This document shows, piece after piece, positions 34,821-46,975 of a stretch of DNA of 64,000 nt. The position numbers were made by a program, and so were the translations under genes. A model generated the notes under the pieces. It searched no databases. It saw nothing but the letters and a program-made list of their open reading frames with translations, and was not told the DNA's origin. The first letter of the stretch is position 1; the number at the start of each line of letters is the position of its first letter. The stretch lies in assembly GCA_022393335.1 (NCBI GenBank), contig JAJEKB010020049.1, forward strand, positions 389,036 to 453,035, given 5' to 3'. The stretch comes from Macrotrachela quadricornifera. Its lineage: Eukaryota > Rotifera > Eurotatoria > Philodinida > Philodinidae.

Positions 34821-35275
34821 ATAGGATGACTGCTCGGATGAGGACACACGAAAGTTTCGCTTTTAATTGTTGCGCAGAAAAGTCATGTGCGTAAATGTCA
34901 GGTAACCGTTTTCTCGAATTTAGACAATACATGACATTAGGATTTCTCAATCATAATCGGTTTTTAATTTGTCAATGTTAAAATTTCACTTACAAAATAA
35001 TGTAGCTCTTCTGAAAATGTATCGGAATATAAACTATTGTAAAATATTTTCATAGTGCAATGTGTGGATTCACAGCTCACTAGACTGATGACTATTGATA
35101 AAGAGTGTCGCTAAAAATTATATGCAAATTTGAGATTCTCGAAATCTGTGGTATATGGGAGTCGATAGCGCGGAATTTATTCTATCAAACCCTATATTTT
35201 TATTTTCTGGGAATGAGATTCGGGTGTGATAAAGGATCTACAAAAAAAAGATATACTTTTTCAAAGGGAGAAAAA
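34821..35275. other. Intervening non-coding sequence
   Basis: No gene or clear repeat end identified. Confidence 0.4.
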
Positions 35276-35698
35276 CCAGCAGTAGACAGATTTCCAAAAG
35301 AGGAAAGTTCTGCTAAAAGTTCGAATTTCAGAAATCTCATCTATAGAAAAAAAGGTTTTTTTCAGTAAATACTGAAAACTATCCTAACTACCGCAATGAA
35401 GCGTTAACGATTACCAATGAAACGAAAATCTCCGGAAACTTCAGAAATTACTAAGAAATTTCCGAAATTAACAAAATTACTACATCTTTTTTAGTAAGGT
35501 CCATTAAATTTATTTTATATATATACACGAAATCATAGAAATTTCCAAGTAATTTCCGAAAAATTTCTTTTCATTGTTAATCTTTAATGCCGAACTTCAT
35601 TGGGGTGTGTACTATAGTTTTCAGTATTTACTGAAATTTACGAAATTTAAACTTTTAGTAGGAAAATTTTCTTTTTTGAAAATCTATCCACTGCTGAC
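35276..35698. repeat. Foldback element with ~170-195-bp diverged arms
   Basis: The left arm starts with CAGCAGTAGACAGATTTCC and the right arm ends with the complement of GCAGTGGATAGATTTTC. Further paired words are CTAAAAGTT, CAGTAAATACTGAAAACTAT, CAATGAAG and AACAATGAAA/ACCAATGAAA. The two arms meet around an AT-rich centre near 35500-35530. It is non-coding. Confidence 0.65.
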
Positions 35699-35699
35699 C

Positions 35700-37336
35700 T
35701 GCACACGTAAACTCGACGTTTAGAGCTCACTTTCCCATTCATGCTTTACCATGAAATTGCGGCCCATGTTTTCTAATATGTAATAAAAACACTTTGTATA
35801 AAGTAACTATCCTTAAAGAAGAACAGGGGTACTCACTACCAGGAAGTTCCATCCTCAGGACAGAGCAAAAGCGTCCACAACCCGGAAGTGCTGTTCGCAG
35901 AACATAACGAAAGTACTCACAACCCAAAGATGCCGTGTCCAGGACAGAAAAAAGACACCCACAAACCGGAAGTATCATTCCAAAAGCAAAGGCACTTATT
36001 CTGTTTCTGGAAAAGTTATTCTCGGTAGGTGAGTGCTATTATCCTTCTTTGGGAAAGAGTTTCCGCGCGGTGATTACTTGGCAAATATTGTATTAGGGAG
36101 CACATTTTAATCCTTCACCACTACATTAGGACGTGTCCCATGCTCCTTAATAGAGGTCGACAAGTTCAGCCCTAGTTTAGAACCGATGAACTGATTCCAC
36201 GGTTCATTTTTAACGAACTGAATCTTTTCAGGCAGTTCTTCTCAAATGAACTGAACTACTTAAACAGTTCAGTTCTGTGAACTGATGCTGTGGTCTCCGA
36301 GTCCTATCATAAAAAGGTTTCTATAAATTCTCAAGAGCTATCATATAGAGGTACCCTCAGGTCCTCATAGGCTATTATATAGGGGCACCTATAAGTCTTC
36401 ACATACTGCATATTGGAGGTACCATAGGGTCATCAATAGGGAAGGCACTTTAAACTTTAATTTAAGTCGAAATTTTACAGTCGGTAAAGAGTAACTTACG
36501 TCTTGAAGCCTTATAGTGTCTAAGTACCCATCGGAAATCGCTGCTCACTTCGTCCACTCTTCTATTCGTTGAAAAATTAGCTAATCAAATGGCAGGAAAT
36601 TGTAACACGCTAATTTCACGAACAGCTGTTGGCGATTCTATGAGGACTTTTGTAGAGCACCTTTGATAACCGCAAATCAGCCCGAACAACCCTTTGTGCC
36701 ATCCTTATCTTTATGGAGAAAAATCACCTCCAAATGTGATTGGCTAAAACGCTTTTGTAACTAACTATTCCGAGGATTTTCGATACCAGGAATAACCGAG
36801 CCTGGGAAGCTCGTGCTCGGTGAATGCTTAGTTCCAGTTCTTCTCAAAAGAAATGGGTGATGAAACCAGCTCCACTCTCTGATCGGGAACTATCACACAT
36901 CTAGTTGTTACGTGAAACACCGCGATGGTACAGAGGTGTTGCTATCCGAGATATCAAAGATCAGGTGAATTGTTACGTGAACTACTGAGATGGTGCAGGT
37001 GAGTTTTCACTTGAACTGTTGAGATGATACAGATGAGTTCTGTCCTGAGATAGATAAGGTCACACAATCTGTTATCTGAACTACCTTGACGGCACAGATG
37101 AATTGTTAGCTGACGTACCTGAGATCAGTTGAGTTACTATCTTAATTAGTGCTCAGCAGGTAATTATTCATCATAATTAATATCAATAATATAGTTATGA
37201 AAAAAGGTCGCCAATACTGATAGGTTAAATATGGACTGTGGAAAATATGGATCGTAATTTATGCAGATTTGGAGTTTACGTCGTTTGGAGCTCACTTTCC
37301 TTGACTCTTGATAGATTAGTGAGAGTGTAAGGGTAC
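35700..37336. other. Non-coding repeats-rich interval
   Basis: No gene is seen. It holds a run of AGTTCAGTT/GAACTGA words (36190-36295), short GGTACC/ATAGG repeats (36340-36440) and a degenerate tandem of about 45 bp with GTTACGTGAACTAC-like and GAGATGGT words at about 36900-37140. Confidence 0.45.
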
Positions 37337-37625
37337 CAAGGAGGGGAAAAGTGATACTCCAATACTACATCTGTATTTTACTCATACTTCACTTTACCCG
37401 AACTATACTCCATCGTACTTCGAAAGTTTTTTTGGGATGAACTACGTTTCGTATCACCCTTTCCAAACATCCTGTTTTCTGTTATGAAGTCCATTCTGAA
37501 CACCCTCACTATTTGCTGTTCGGAATAGAAAGGTGGTATGAAATGTAAATTTCCCTTTTTTTGGAGTATGAAACTATCGCTTTTTCCCTTTGGTAGGTGT
37601 GAGAAGTATGGGCATAGCGAGCATG
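37337..37625. repeat. Dispersed repeat rich in ACTCC/TACT motifs (copy 2)
   Basis: Begins CAAGGAGGGGAAAAGTGATACTCC and ends TATGGGCATAGCG, matching both ends of the block at 18563-18860 in the same orientation. The interiors are diverged. Confidence 0.55.
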
Positions 37626-38439
37626 TGTAGTGTAGTAGATCAATATAAGCTTTTTATAAAATCTTGGGGTGAAAACTGAATCGAAACTTCAAGTTTGAAG
37701 TTTGACACAACTGTAAGCACATGATTGTCTTACCTTGCAGAGAGCCACATAAAAGAGAAAACAGCGCATCCTTAACTATTACATTTGATGTGGGTACGAA
37801 TGATTGTATTTCTACTTCTTGTCAAAATGGTGTAATTAAATACTGAACTGAACTTTTGTACACGTCGTGGATTTCATTTTTTTTAATTTTTTTGTTAACC
37901 TAAATGTGAAGATGACAACTGAATGTTTAAAAATAGTCATTGTAAAAGACTTTCTTTCCAAGTTGATTCGAAATATTCTTTTACATTTTTTTTCTTTTCT
38001 TTTGAAAACACTGTTCTACTTATACCAACAACAGTTTATCTTTATTAAAGCGTGGGTGTCCACTAAGAGTCTCTTGGGTAAATAATTTCATTTTCTATTG
38101 ATTGTAGCGAAAGAAAATTCTTTCACAAGTAGAAAGAAGAAGATTTTAGGGTGAGAAAGTAAACATTATCTTTTTATGATGTTGAATCTTGTGGTAGTGT
38201 TGAATTTTTTTTATTTTTGAGGTTGTTCAAATTTATCTTAAAAATATTGGATGAAATTTTCTCGATACGCTAGTCCAAATGCATTGTATGCATAGGATAG
38301 ACACACAACTAGAACTGTCTTATGAGATGATTTAATTAGCATTTCAATTGGATATGTATTTGTAAAACATAATAGATTTTTGCAAAAGCTATTCAATTCA
38401 TATTATCTGGTTGAGATAACAGTGTCATGCAAACTAACC
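37626..38439. other. Non-coding spacer left of the hAT-like element
   Basis: AT-rich; one frame at 37867-38085 is low-complexity and not supported. Confidence 0.4.
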
Positions 38440-40908
38440 CATAGGCGGCGGAGCCACTAGACCTTGGTAGGCTCAAGCCTATCCTAGGCTGGCGGAGGAT
38501 AGGCTTGGCTAGGCTCAAACTTAGACAGATCAAAGTTTTAGTAGGATTAGCCGTGTTAAAAAACTTCAATGAAAAGTTTTGGGTTTGTTGACTGTCTTGT
38601 CAACATGGACAGTTTGAAGGGAAAGTGTACAGGGTTGGAAAAAATGTTTTGCACGGAGGATATTGCTATTATTTTAAATAGGACAACTAATGAATTTTAT
38701 ACTAAAAGAAAGCCCGTGAAAAATGGGATTTATTGATATTAATTAGTAAGGGTTATGACAACTTTTTAATATCGAACTTTAGAAACTTTCAGAAATTTTA
38801 TGCCTTTTTTGCGGTAGAAAATTATGGTGCTAGCAATTCAAAACTGAAGGCAAGTGTTTTTCTTCGATATTTTTACATGGTTCGATAGAGCTCGTCGAGC
38901 TCTACAAAACTGTAGATATGAAAAATTTTCTGAATCATTTTTTGTGATATAAATCTTAAAAAACGTTAAAAGTCATATTTCTGTTATAAAAGAAAAATAT
39001 TTGATTTTTCAATAAAAATTAGCCTTTCTCATTATTTTTGCTATCTCAGACGTTTCGAAATGTACTTGATGGATGTAGTTTTTCACGCAGCATTAAATAG
39101 ACATATTTCGAAACGTCTGAGGTAGCAAAAATAATGAGAAAGGCTAATTTTTATTGAAAAATCAAATATTTTTCTCTTATAACAGAAATATGACTTTTAA
39201 CGTTTTTTAAGATTTATATCACAAAAAAATGATTCAGAAAATTTTTCATACCTACAGTTTTGTAGAGCTCGACGAGCTCTATCGAACCATGTAAAAATAT
39301 CGAAGAAAAACACTTGACTTCAGTTTTGAATTGCTAGCACCATAATTTTCTACCGCAAAAAAGGCATAAAATTTCTGAAAGTTTCTAAAGTTCGATATTA
39401 AAAAGTTGTCATAACCCTTACTAATTAATATCAATAAATCCCATTTTTCACGGGCTTTCTTTTGGTATAAAATTCATTAGTTGTCCTATTTAAAATAATA
39501 GCAATATCCTCCGTGCAAAACATTTTTTCCAACCCTGTACTAACCCTTTTCTGAAGATGGTATCAGATAGCGTAAACATTTCTCTTTAAAGTAGGATGTC
39601 GCTCTGATACGTGGCCTCTTCCAATTATGTGATAAGCTCGTTGCATGAAGAGCATACCAAAAACTAGTTTTTGATATGTTCTTCGTGTAAAGAGTCTAGT
39701 ATGAGATCTAAAGATCCTACGGACCTCGATGATGTTTCCTTGCAAAGAAAAATATTTGCACTATCTCATGTAATTGTAAAAAAATTTTACTTGTTCACTC
39801 CTTCTAAGTAGTTGATCAGTTTTATCAAAGGTAAAAAAGGTCTAGGCGTATACTTAAAGAAGACATCTTATCGAAAAATATTCACAACAATAAATATTCG
39901 ATATTTTTTTTACTACAATCGTAGAAAGATCTCTTATATATTGATAAGCCATATAATGTAGCAAGCCTGTCATAAAGACATTCTCTATGCCTCTCATGTT
40001 GTAATTTAGATATTTTTATGAGCTTATCGATATCAACCCACATTTTTTATGATTTCTTTACTCAGAATCGAAACACATTTTATGTCTTTGATTACTCATG
40101 TCTTTGAAACTAAATTTAAAAAAAAAGTTTTCTTCCCAGTTTCAAACTTCTACATCAATATGATGCGAAAACATGACACAAAGCGTTTCCTCAAATTTTA
40201 GTAGCGTTTTATCGAAGAAGCATCCTGCTGGACTCACGTTCATATTTTCGTCTAGACGCAACTTTCTTCGTTAAGTGTTTATCTACACCGAGTAGAGTAT
40301 CTTTATACTCATGTCAATATTTTTTGAATACAAACATGTCCAGACGCGATTCAAAATTGGACTGTGTTTGAACGCCATTTTAAAAAATTTTTAAGTCGCG
40401 TCTGAACGCGTTCGAAGAATGCCTTAAATAGAGTCTAGACGCGTTTCCGCAAATGCAATACATTGGCAGACGCATTCCTGGAATACGTTCATCAAGTGTG
40501 TCAATTAGAAGTGCGTACCCGAGAATACATAGCCTCTTTTAATTATTACATATGATTATAACGAATGAAGCGATGGGGATACATGCCAATGTATATTAAA
40601 CATAAATTTAAACACATGTAAATGCATTTATTTATGTTAATGTCTTCAAACTGTAAATGTTCTCTAAATGCATTCAAGAAAAACAATAGTGAGTGCGTTT
40701 ACCTGTATTTCCACCATGCTTCAATACCAAAATGTGCCAGAACGCCGGCATTTGTAATAAAAACACATCTATCTGCATTTAAAATGCGTTTCGTGATTAC
40801 ATGGTAGCATAGTATTAAAAAATTACCCTCTCTATTTTTAACCTGTCAGCAAGGGTCTTATCAAAAATGTTGAGCCTACCCTAGATTCAAAACGTTCCGC
40901 CGCCTATG
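38440..40908. mobile_element. Non-autonomous hAT-like DNA transposon, 2.47 kb
   Basis: The two ends are inverted repeats: CATAGGCGGCGGA at 38440-38452 and its complement TCCGCCGCCTATG at 40896-40908, with further inverted matches inside (TAGGCTCAA). The flanks form an 8-bp target duplication with one mismatch: AACTAACC at 38432-38439 and AACTAAAC at 40909-40916. An 8-bp duplication is the hAT superfamily hallmark. No transposase frame is present, so the element would need a helper in trans. A 908-bp foldback (38630-39537) is nested inside. The 40.2-40.5 kb part has repeated AGACGCG words. Confidence 0.75.
38630..39537. mobile_element. Near-perfect foldback MITE flanked by TA, nested in the hAT-like element
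   Basis: Arms of about 430 bp are nearly identical. They begin CAGGGTTGGAAAAAATG on the left and end with its complement on the right. TA lies on each side, the target of Tc1/mariner transposition. Only a short unpaired centre near 39065-39105 separates the arms. An internal AGAGCTCG...CGAGCTCT palindrome sits in each arm. There is no coding capacity. The high arm identity, compared with the decayed copies near 10.5 kb and 46.9 kb, points to a recent insertion or to arm conversion. Confidence 0.85.
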
Positions 40909-40916
40909 AACTAAAC

Positions 40917-41809
40917 ACAACGCATTTGAAATATATTGAGTTGTTTATTTATTATGAATACTTTAAAACTTTTCAAATCAATAGTTTTCTAAAAAAAGGA
41001 TCGCCTACCGGATGGACCATAAGCAAGCAAGCAGAGAAAAAATGGAATATCTCCATCATGGCTCGAATAAACGGACAGATTTTGTTACCACTAATAAAAG
41101 CATGTTCAAGCTTTGTACTCATAAAGACAAGCTTAGAGAGACTCTTTTTTAAGTGTCACCAGTAATCTCAATAAAAATATTTTGCTTTTTACAAATGGGA
41201 AAAACATATAATTTACATAACAAATGATCTCTCTAGGTAAGTCTTTACGTATAGAAAGCTTGAACATGTCTCTCTCATTGTTTCCCAGATCAGTTCATTT
41301 ACTCGAACCGTAATGAAGATATTCAATTTTTTCTATTTACTCACTTATGGACTACCGGGTATATGAAACCGCTATAAAAAAAAGTTGTTTCAAAATGCAA
41401 GAAAAAGGTATTTATTAAAGGAAAATGCTAAGTTTGGAAGGGATGATAAGTGAAAGCATTAAGCTTGTCTCTACCCTCCTTTTCACCCAATCGTGGTATT
41501 TTAGGCTTATAAAAAAAAGCAGGCACACTTCCCATAATTGATACCTTTCCTTCTTTATAACGAAGGGAACCATTTAATTATTGTGCTTGATTAAAAAAAA
41601 GTCGATCAACCATAGATTTAGAAGTGCTTTTTTTGATCATCTCTCATGTCGATGCGAGCGAGTATATTTTATTGATCCTCACTCTCAAAAGAAAAACAAT
41701 AAGACTTTTCAAATGAAATCGATTAGATTAAGTGGATAATAATCAACTATTCTATCTATAGTATTAAAATTTCTAAAATGAATATTGTTATTTTAGATCT
41801 TCTAATAAC
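40917..41809. other. Intergenic region upstream of the ART-NHL gene
   Basis: No recognised gene. No clear TATA element was found immediately upstream of 41810. Confidence 0.4.
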
Positions 41810-44790
41810 ATGACTAGACGTTTACTATCGAATAATAAACCTAATCCAAACAATCATGTAAAATGTCTTGAATTATTTCATCTTATTTGGCTCGACGATG
41901 ATAACTCGGGAAATAATCAAAATGTGGAAGATATTTTGCGCAGTACTACCACCCAGTTCACTAAATTTCAAGATGTAACATCATGTCGACAATATATTGA
42001 AAATGTACCAGCAGATAATCGGCTAGTACTTCTGATCAGTAATCATCTAAGTAACGAAATAATACCGATGATTCACAAGCTTCAACAAGTTTCATTGATC
42101 TACATTTACAATGTAAATGACACTACTAATAAACAATGGTTCGAGCAATTTAGCAAGGTAGAATTATGAACAGATATATCCTCACGGGTCACTTCTGATT
42201 TTAGGTCAAGATAATGATCACTAAACTTACGTACTTTGCTTCTACAGTTCGTCTTAACTTTAGAATTCATAAACAAGAAGAAAAGTCATCATCGAACAAT
42301 ATGTTTACTGCAAGTGCAGACAACTCAACTTTAGAAGTAGGAGGCGAGTTTGTTTTTCTTCAAACACTCATCGATTGTCTTCAACGAATGAAGCCCAATA
42401 AACAAGATATAAAAGAGTTAATGTCTTACTTGGAAAAACAGTACGAAAATAACACCACAACGCCCAACCGTCTTCACAATTTTCATAATACTTATTCGCC
42501 TGATAAAGTATTTTGGTGGTACAGTACTCAATCATTTTTCTATGATTTTATAAATACTGCATTACGCCAAAGAGATATCCATATGATGTTTCTTTGGCGT
42601 TCATTTCTTTTCGATATGTACCATCAGTTATATGAATCGCAATCGGAATATCAAATAAAAGTCTATCGAGGTCAAAACATTTCTAAGAGTGAGTTAGAAA
42701 CCCTAAAAAAAAAAATTGGTAAGCTTGTTTCTGTTAACTCGTTTTGGTCAACAACTAAGGACCGACAAGTAGCTGCTTTTTTTGCTGATTGTCAGGCAAA
42801 ATCTGATCATATGGCACCTGTGTTATTCGAGATTGAGGCTGATCCTGTCATGGTAGATACAAAACCATTTGCTGACATTAGTAAACGCAGTCAATTTGGC
42901 GAAGAAGAGGAAATATTATTTATGTTTGGTTCCATTTTTCGTGTGACCAAAGTATATCAGGAGATCGAACCTACATGGATCGTAGAAATGAGTTTATGTG
43001 ATGATGATGATGAAGATGTGCAAGAAATACTCAAATATATGCAAAAGCAGAATGGGAAAGGTGAAACAAATTTGCAAACCTTGGCTAAATTAATGTGGCA
43101 GATGGGATATTACGATCTAGCTAAGAAATACTACTATCGTTTTCTTGATGATCTTCAACCCGACGATGCGCTCAGGTTGAGAGTGTATGAAGATATTGCT
43201 ATGATTGAAAGTCAAAATGGTGATTTTAATAGTAGTATGAAATGGAAACAAAAAGCACTTGAGTTTGAACGATCAAATACAGCATACTATAGTACCAACT
43301 CAAGTAAGTAAACTGCAATGACAAAACGGAAACGTATTTTCATTGCTGCTCTTGTTATGACATTTTAAAATTACTTTATATACGATAGAGGAGAACATAT
43401 GAACGTGAAGAACAATAGAAAGAAAATAAAAATAAATAGTTAAATAGATTCGTCAAGGAAATATATCAACAATGTAATGATATGATTGACACATAAACTA
43501 AATCTAAAAGTTTGTTTCACGTTGGATCAATTATGATCTTACAAATTATTCAACTAATACTAATATCATCTAGCTATGAAGCTAATTGTCACCATAGAAA
43601 AGTGTTTCCCATACCTTTAAGATTTATTTCTGCAAAATAAGCACTCGATCCAAATGTAGCTTTCGTGAAATTTCCTGATACAATAAAAATCAGTTTAGAA
43701 GTATATATATTCTATACCAATTGTGATCAAAATATTCGAGATAATTTATTTTCATTTTCTATAACTGATCTTTTTGTCATCCTTTATAAATGTACTTGAT
43801 TAATATTAATTACCATAATCTGGATATTAATCATTATAAAAATCTTGTTTAATGTAAATTCTTTCTTTTATAATAGGAGTCCCGACAATTCATCCAAATG
43901 CTAGATGGGCTAAAAATGGAATTACCATTGCTGGTGGTCATGGACTAGGAAAAGAATTGAATCAATTATATCTTCCAGATGGACTTATCATTGATGATGA
44001 TGGGACGGTGTACATTGCTGATTGGTGGAATAACCGTGTTATGGCATGGAAACAAAATGAAATAGAAGGTCGTCTAGTGGTTGGTGAAAATAGAAATGAA
44101 TTGGAAGAGTTATTTCGACCAAGTGATTTGGTCATTGACAAAGAACTAAATTGTTTTATTATTAGTGATAATGGAAAACGCCGGCTGGTCCGATTTTCTT
44201 GTAGAAATACTATCATTTCTGTAGAAACAATATTGGACAATATTCTCTGTTGGGGATTAACAATAGATGACGAAGGATCTCTCTACATTACTGACATTGA
44301 GAAACACGTAGTACGACGTTATAGGAGAGGAGAGAAGATGACAACAGGAACGATAGTAGCAGGTGGAAATGAACCAGGCAAACTTAATAATCAATTTAAC
44401 AGTCCTCTCTATGTTTTCGTCGATTCTGAACATACAATCTACGTATCGGATCATGAAAATCATCGTGTAATGAAGTGGGTGGAAGGAGCTACAGAAGGAG
44501 TTCTTGTAGCAGGAGGCCAAAATTCGGGACAGGATTTAGCACATCTATGGTATCCCAGTGGGATAATTGTCGACAAAGAGGACACCATCTATATTGCAGA
44601 TTCTCAAAATCATCGAGTGATGCGATGGCGTAAAGGAGCACATCAAGGCGAGCTTATTGCAGGAGGACATGGCCAAGGAGAAAACGCTGACCAATTGAAC
44701 GAGCCCACGAGTTTATCTTTTGATAATAGTGGTAATCTGTATGTCTCTGATAAAAACAATCATCGTGTTCAACTATTCATTATTCATTGA
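41810..44790 (+). CDS. ADP-ribosyltransferase-TPR-NHL repeat protein, three exons
   Basis: Exons 41810-42157, 42205-43303 and 43877-44790; introns of 47 and 573 nt have GT-AG borders (the second donor is GTAAGT) and keep frame, giving 786 residues. The N-terminal 170 residues are unrecognised. The R-S-E type arginine ADP-ribosyltransferase domain (about 205-380) has R271 in VYRGQ, the SFWSTT serine motif near 298 and FGEEEEILF with the ExE pair at about 350/352. Residues about 397-472 look like TPR helices. Exon 3 encodes six NHL repeats (for example GTVYIADWWNNRVM and DTIYIADSQNHRVMRW), enough for one six-bladed propeller. By family the ART domain transfers ADP-ribose from NAD+ to a protein target, and the propeller probably selects the partner. 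No signal peptide is seen, so intracellular action is likely. Confidence 0.88.
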
Positions 44791-45879
44791 ATAAAATGAG
44801 AAATGTTGAAAAGAGGAGTTACGGAACAAATAATGTCAAAAATTGGATCGTTGAAAAAGAAAATTTGCATCCAAATAATAATGCTTATAATACCAATTTA
44901 ATCTTACATGATGAGAGCCAATAAAAATGTAATCACAGTTTAACTTTTCTTCTTCCAAAAAGAACCTTTAGAAATAAGATATGAGAATTCTTTGAGCATA
45001 ATTCTTCAGTATTACTGAGGGTAATCCAAAAGTAGTGAGAGAGATACTTTGTTTCTTTAAGAAGAACTCTACAAAGATTTCTTTTTTTACCAATAGATAG
45101 AAGGTGTCTCACTCTGTTTTTTCTATGCTATTTCATTATTCCCCGCCTCTAAATGAGTTAGAGAAATTTCGAAAAAAAGATTTTTTTGCATACGACTCCT
45201 TGATAGTAGAAGCTGATATTTTCGTATATACACTGTTCTTTCTTTTATTTCATTTTCTTCTTCTTATCATTTTTTGTGAGACAGGATCTGAAAGAGTGTT
45301 GAAGTGTTTAGGAGTAGAAGCTTGCACGCCCCCTCCCTCGTAGACGTGATAGACATCACAGACCGTGACCAACACACCAAGATAGCGTCACAGATCGTGA
45401 TCGTCAGGCTAATAAAGCATCATAGATCATGGCGGACAGAATATTAAAAGCCGTCACAAATCGAGATAGATGGTCTTTTGAGGCTATTATACAGCATGAG
45501 AAATGCAGTTAGGAACCTATCACTCATGATGACATGCGTCTTCAAGGACTATCAGAGGCCATGTATAAACAAAATCTAGTTAAAATATCTTTGAAATATT
45601 TCCTTGTTGAAGTTCGATGCTGCAAACAAAGGAACAATGGCCAAGTATGCCCGAATATATATCAAACACGGCTTTGAAGTACCTAGTAGGAATAGGCACA
45701 TCGTGTTTTACATTTTTAATCTTGTCAAGGATTGTGCTAACAGTTTTTTACTACCTGATTTCATATAAGCATAAAAAGGAATATGTTTGCGTTATGATCT
45801 GCATTATCACGGATTATCGTATATTTTCCTTCTTCTTTCCTTTTCCCTTCCCCGCTTTCTTGCTGGCTTCAGATGACTA
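44791..45879. other. Intergenic region
   Basis: No supported gene. A degenerate tandem of CACAGATCGTGA-like words is present at about 45345-45470. The 88-codon frame at 45617-45883 has no recognisable domain. Confidence 0.4.
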
Positions 45880-46233
45880 TTGAAATTTCGCTTTTACATC
45901 AAAGTACGTACGGCAATTAGCATCCCAGCAAGAGTTATCCATGACCAATTGAATTCTGTTTATGGTGACGAAGCTCCTGGTCTAAGCACAGTTGAATGAT
46001 CGTGAAAATTGTTTCGTGATGATCAGGAAGAAATTGCAGATAAAGTTCGAACTAGTAGAACTGTTACTGAAACATTAGCTGAAAATATCGAACAATTTTC
46101 TCCTCTCATTCCTAACGATCATTGTACATTACAATCGAAGATATCCAAGAACAAGCTAATAAGTTTAATATATGAAAATCATAAATATAAACGATGGAAT
46201 CTCGATAGCTTTCATGGATTGTTGATTTATTAA
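45880..46233 (+). pseudogene. Mariner-type transposase relic (N-terminal DNA-binding part)
   Basis: One frame gives about 117 codons resembling the paired helix-turn-helix region of mariner transposases: IHDQLNSVYGDEAPGLSTV, then two TGA stops (45997 and 46003) where the RW residues are expected, then KLFRDDQEEIADK and RTVTETLAENIEQ. The catalytic DDD/DDE part is absent downstream. It cannot make a working enzyme. It may derive from a relative of the element that once moved the TA-flanked foldbacks here (inference). Confidence 0.75.
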
Positions 46234-46415
46234 AAAATTTCGAACGGTTTTCAGAAATTTCAGGAATTTTTATGTCTCATCGATAGTTTCAGGATTCCAT
46301 GCTTTATCCCTTGCTTAAATATGAACTAATATTTTCTTAATAAAATTCTATCATGTGAAAATCTTAAAATAGCTTGAGAATAGAATAGTGGAAAACTATT
46401 CTACCCCTGTCATCC

Positions 46416-46516
46416 AAATCTTGGCGATTTTGACGATTTTATAGCGATATCTCGGCTGATTAATCGTGCCGTTCATCGGCCGAGATATCGCGTTAAAATC
46501 TTGGCGATTTTGACGA
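46416..46516. repeat. Hairpin with 17-bp stem between 21-bp direct repeats
   Basis: GCGATATCTCGGCTGAT (46444-46460) pairs with ATCGGCCGAGATATCGC (46475-46491) with one mismatch. The block is bordered by two identical copies of a 21-base sequence (TTGGCGATTTTGACGA is its right part) at 46416-46436 and 46496-46516. Confidence 0.85.
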
Positions 46517-46904
46517 CATGAGTAGAACAAAATAAAAGCGATGCGTACTTTTATGAGGACTAGTTGGATGAATCAAACGATATAAAATATTTGACTTTTG
46601 CACCTATCCAGAAAAACTAGATAGGTTTACAAAACTGACCTATCAAGATTGAATGGAAGGTATTCGAAGTGCCAACATGAAAAGAATTTTTGAGTTAACA
46701 GCACTTTCAGACTTTTCTAGAATCAGTTTTTAATGCTGAATTTGAAAATAATATTTTCTAAAAGTTTCAAGAACAGAAACGTAGCTATTTTTGGAGATTT
46801 TTAGTTAAAACTCCGTTTTTTGAACAACTAATGTTTCCAAGTTTTCGCAATTTTTGACTTGAAAATAGCATCCAGGATAGCTAAAAACTAGGTCTTCGTG
46901 ATTA

Positions 46905-46975
46905 TCAGCTCACGCTCTATCAAACCATGTGCAAAAAAACGAAAAAAAATTTCATTTGAATTTTGTATTCCCCGC
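46905..46975. repeat. Fragment of the foldback repeat family
   Basis: CTCTATCAAACCATGT followed by an A-rich CGAAAAAAA block matches CTCTATCGAACCATGT...CGAAGAAAAA at 39278-39310. Only this short part is recognisable. Confidence 0.45.

Noticed and set aside
45617..45883. 88-codon frame just before the mariner relic
   Set aside because: Hydrophobic and Phe-rich with no recognisable domain; it ends where the transposase relic starts in another frame.
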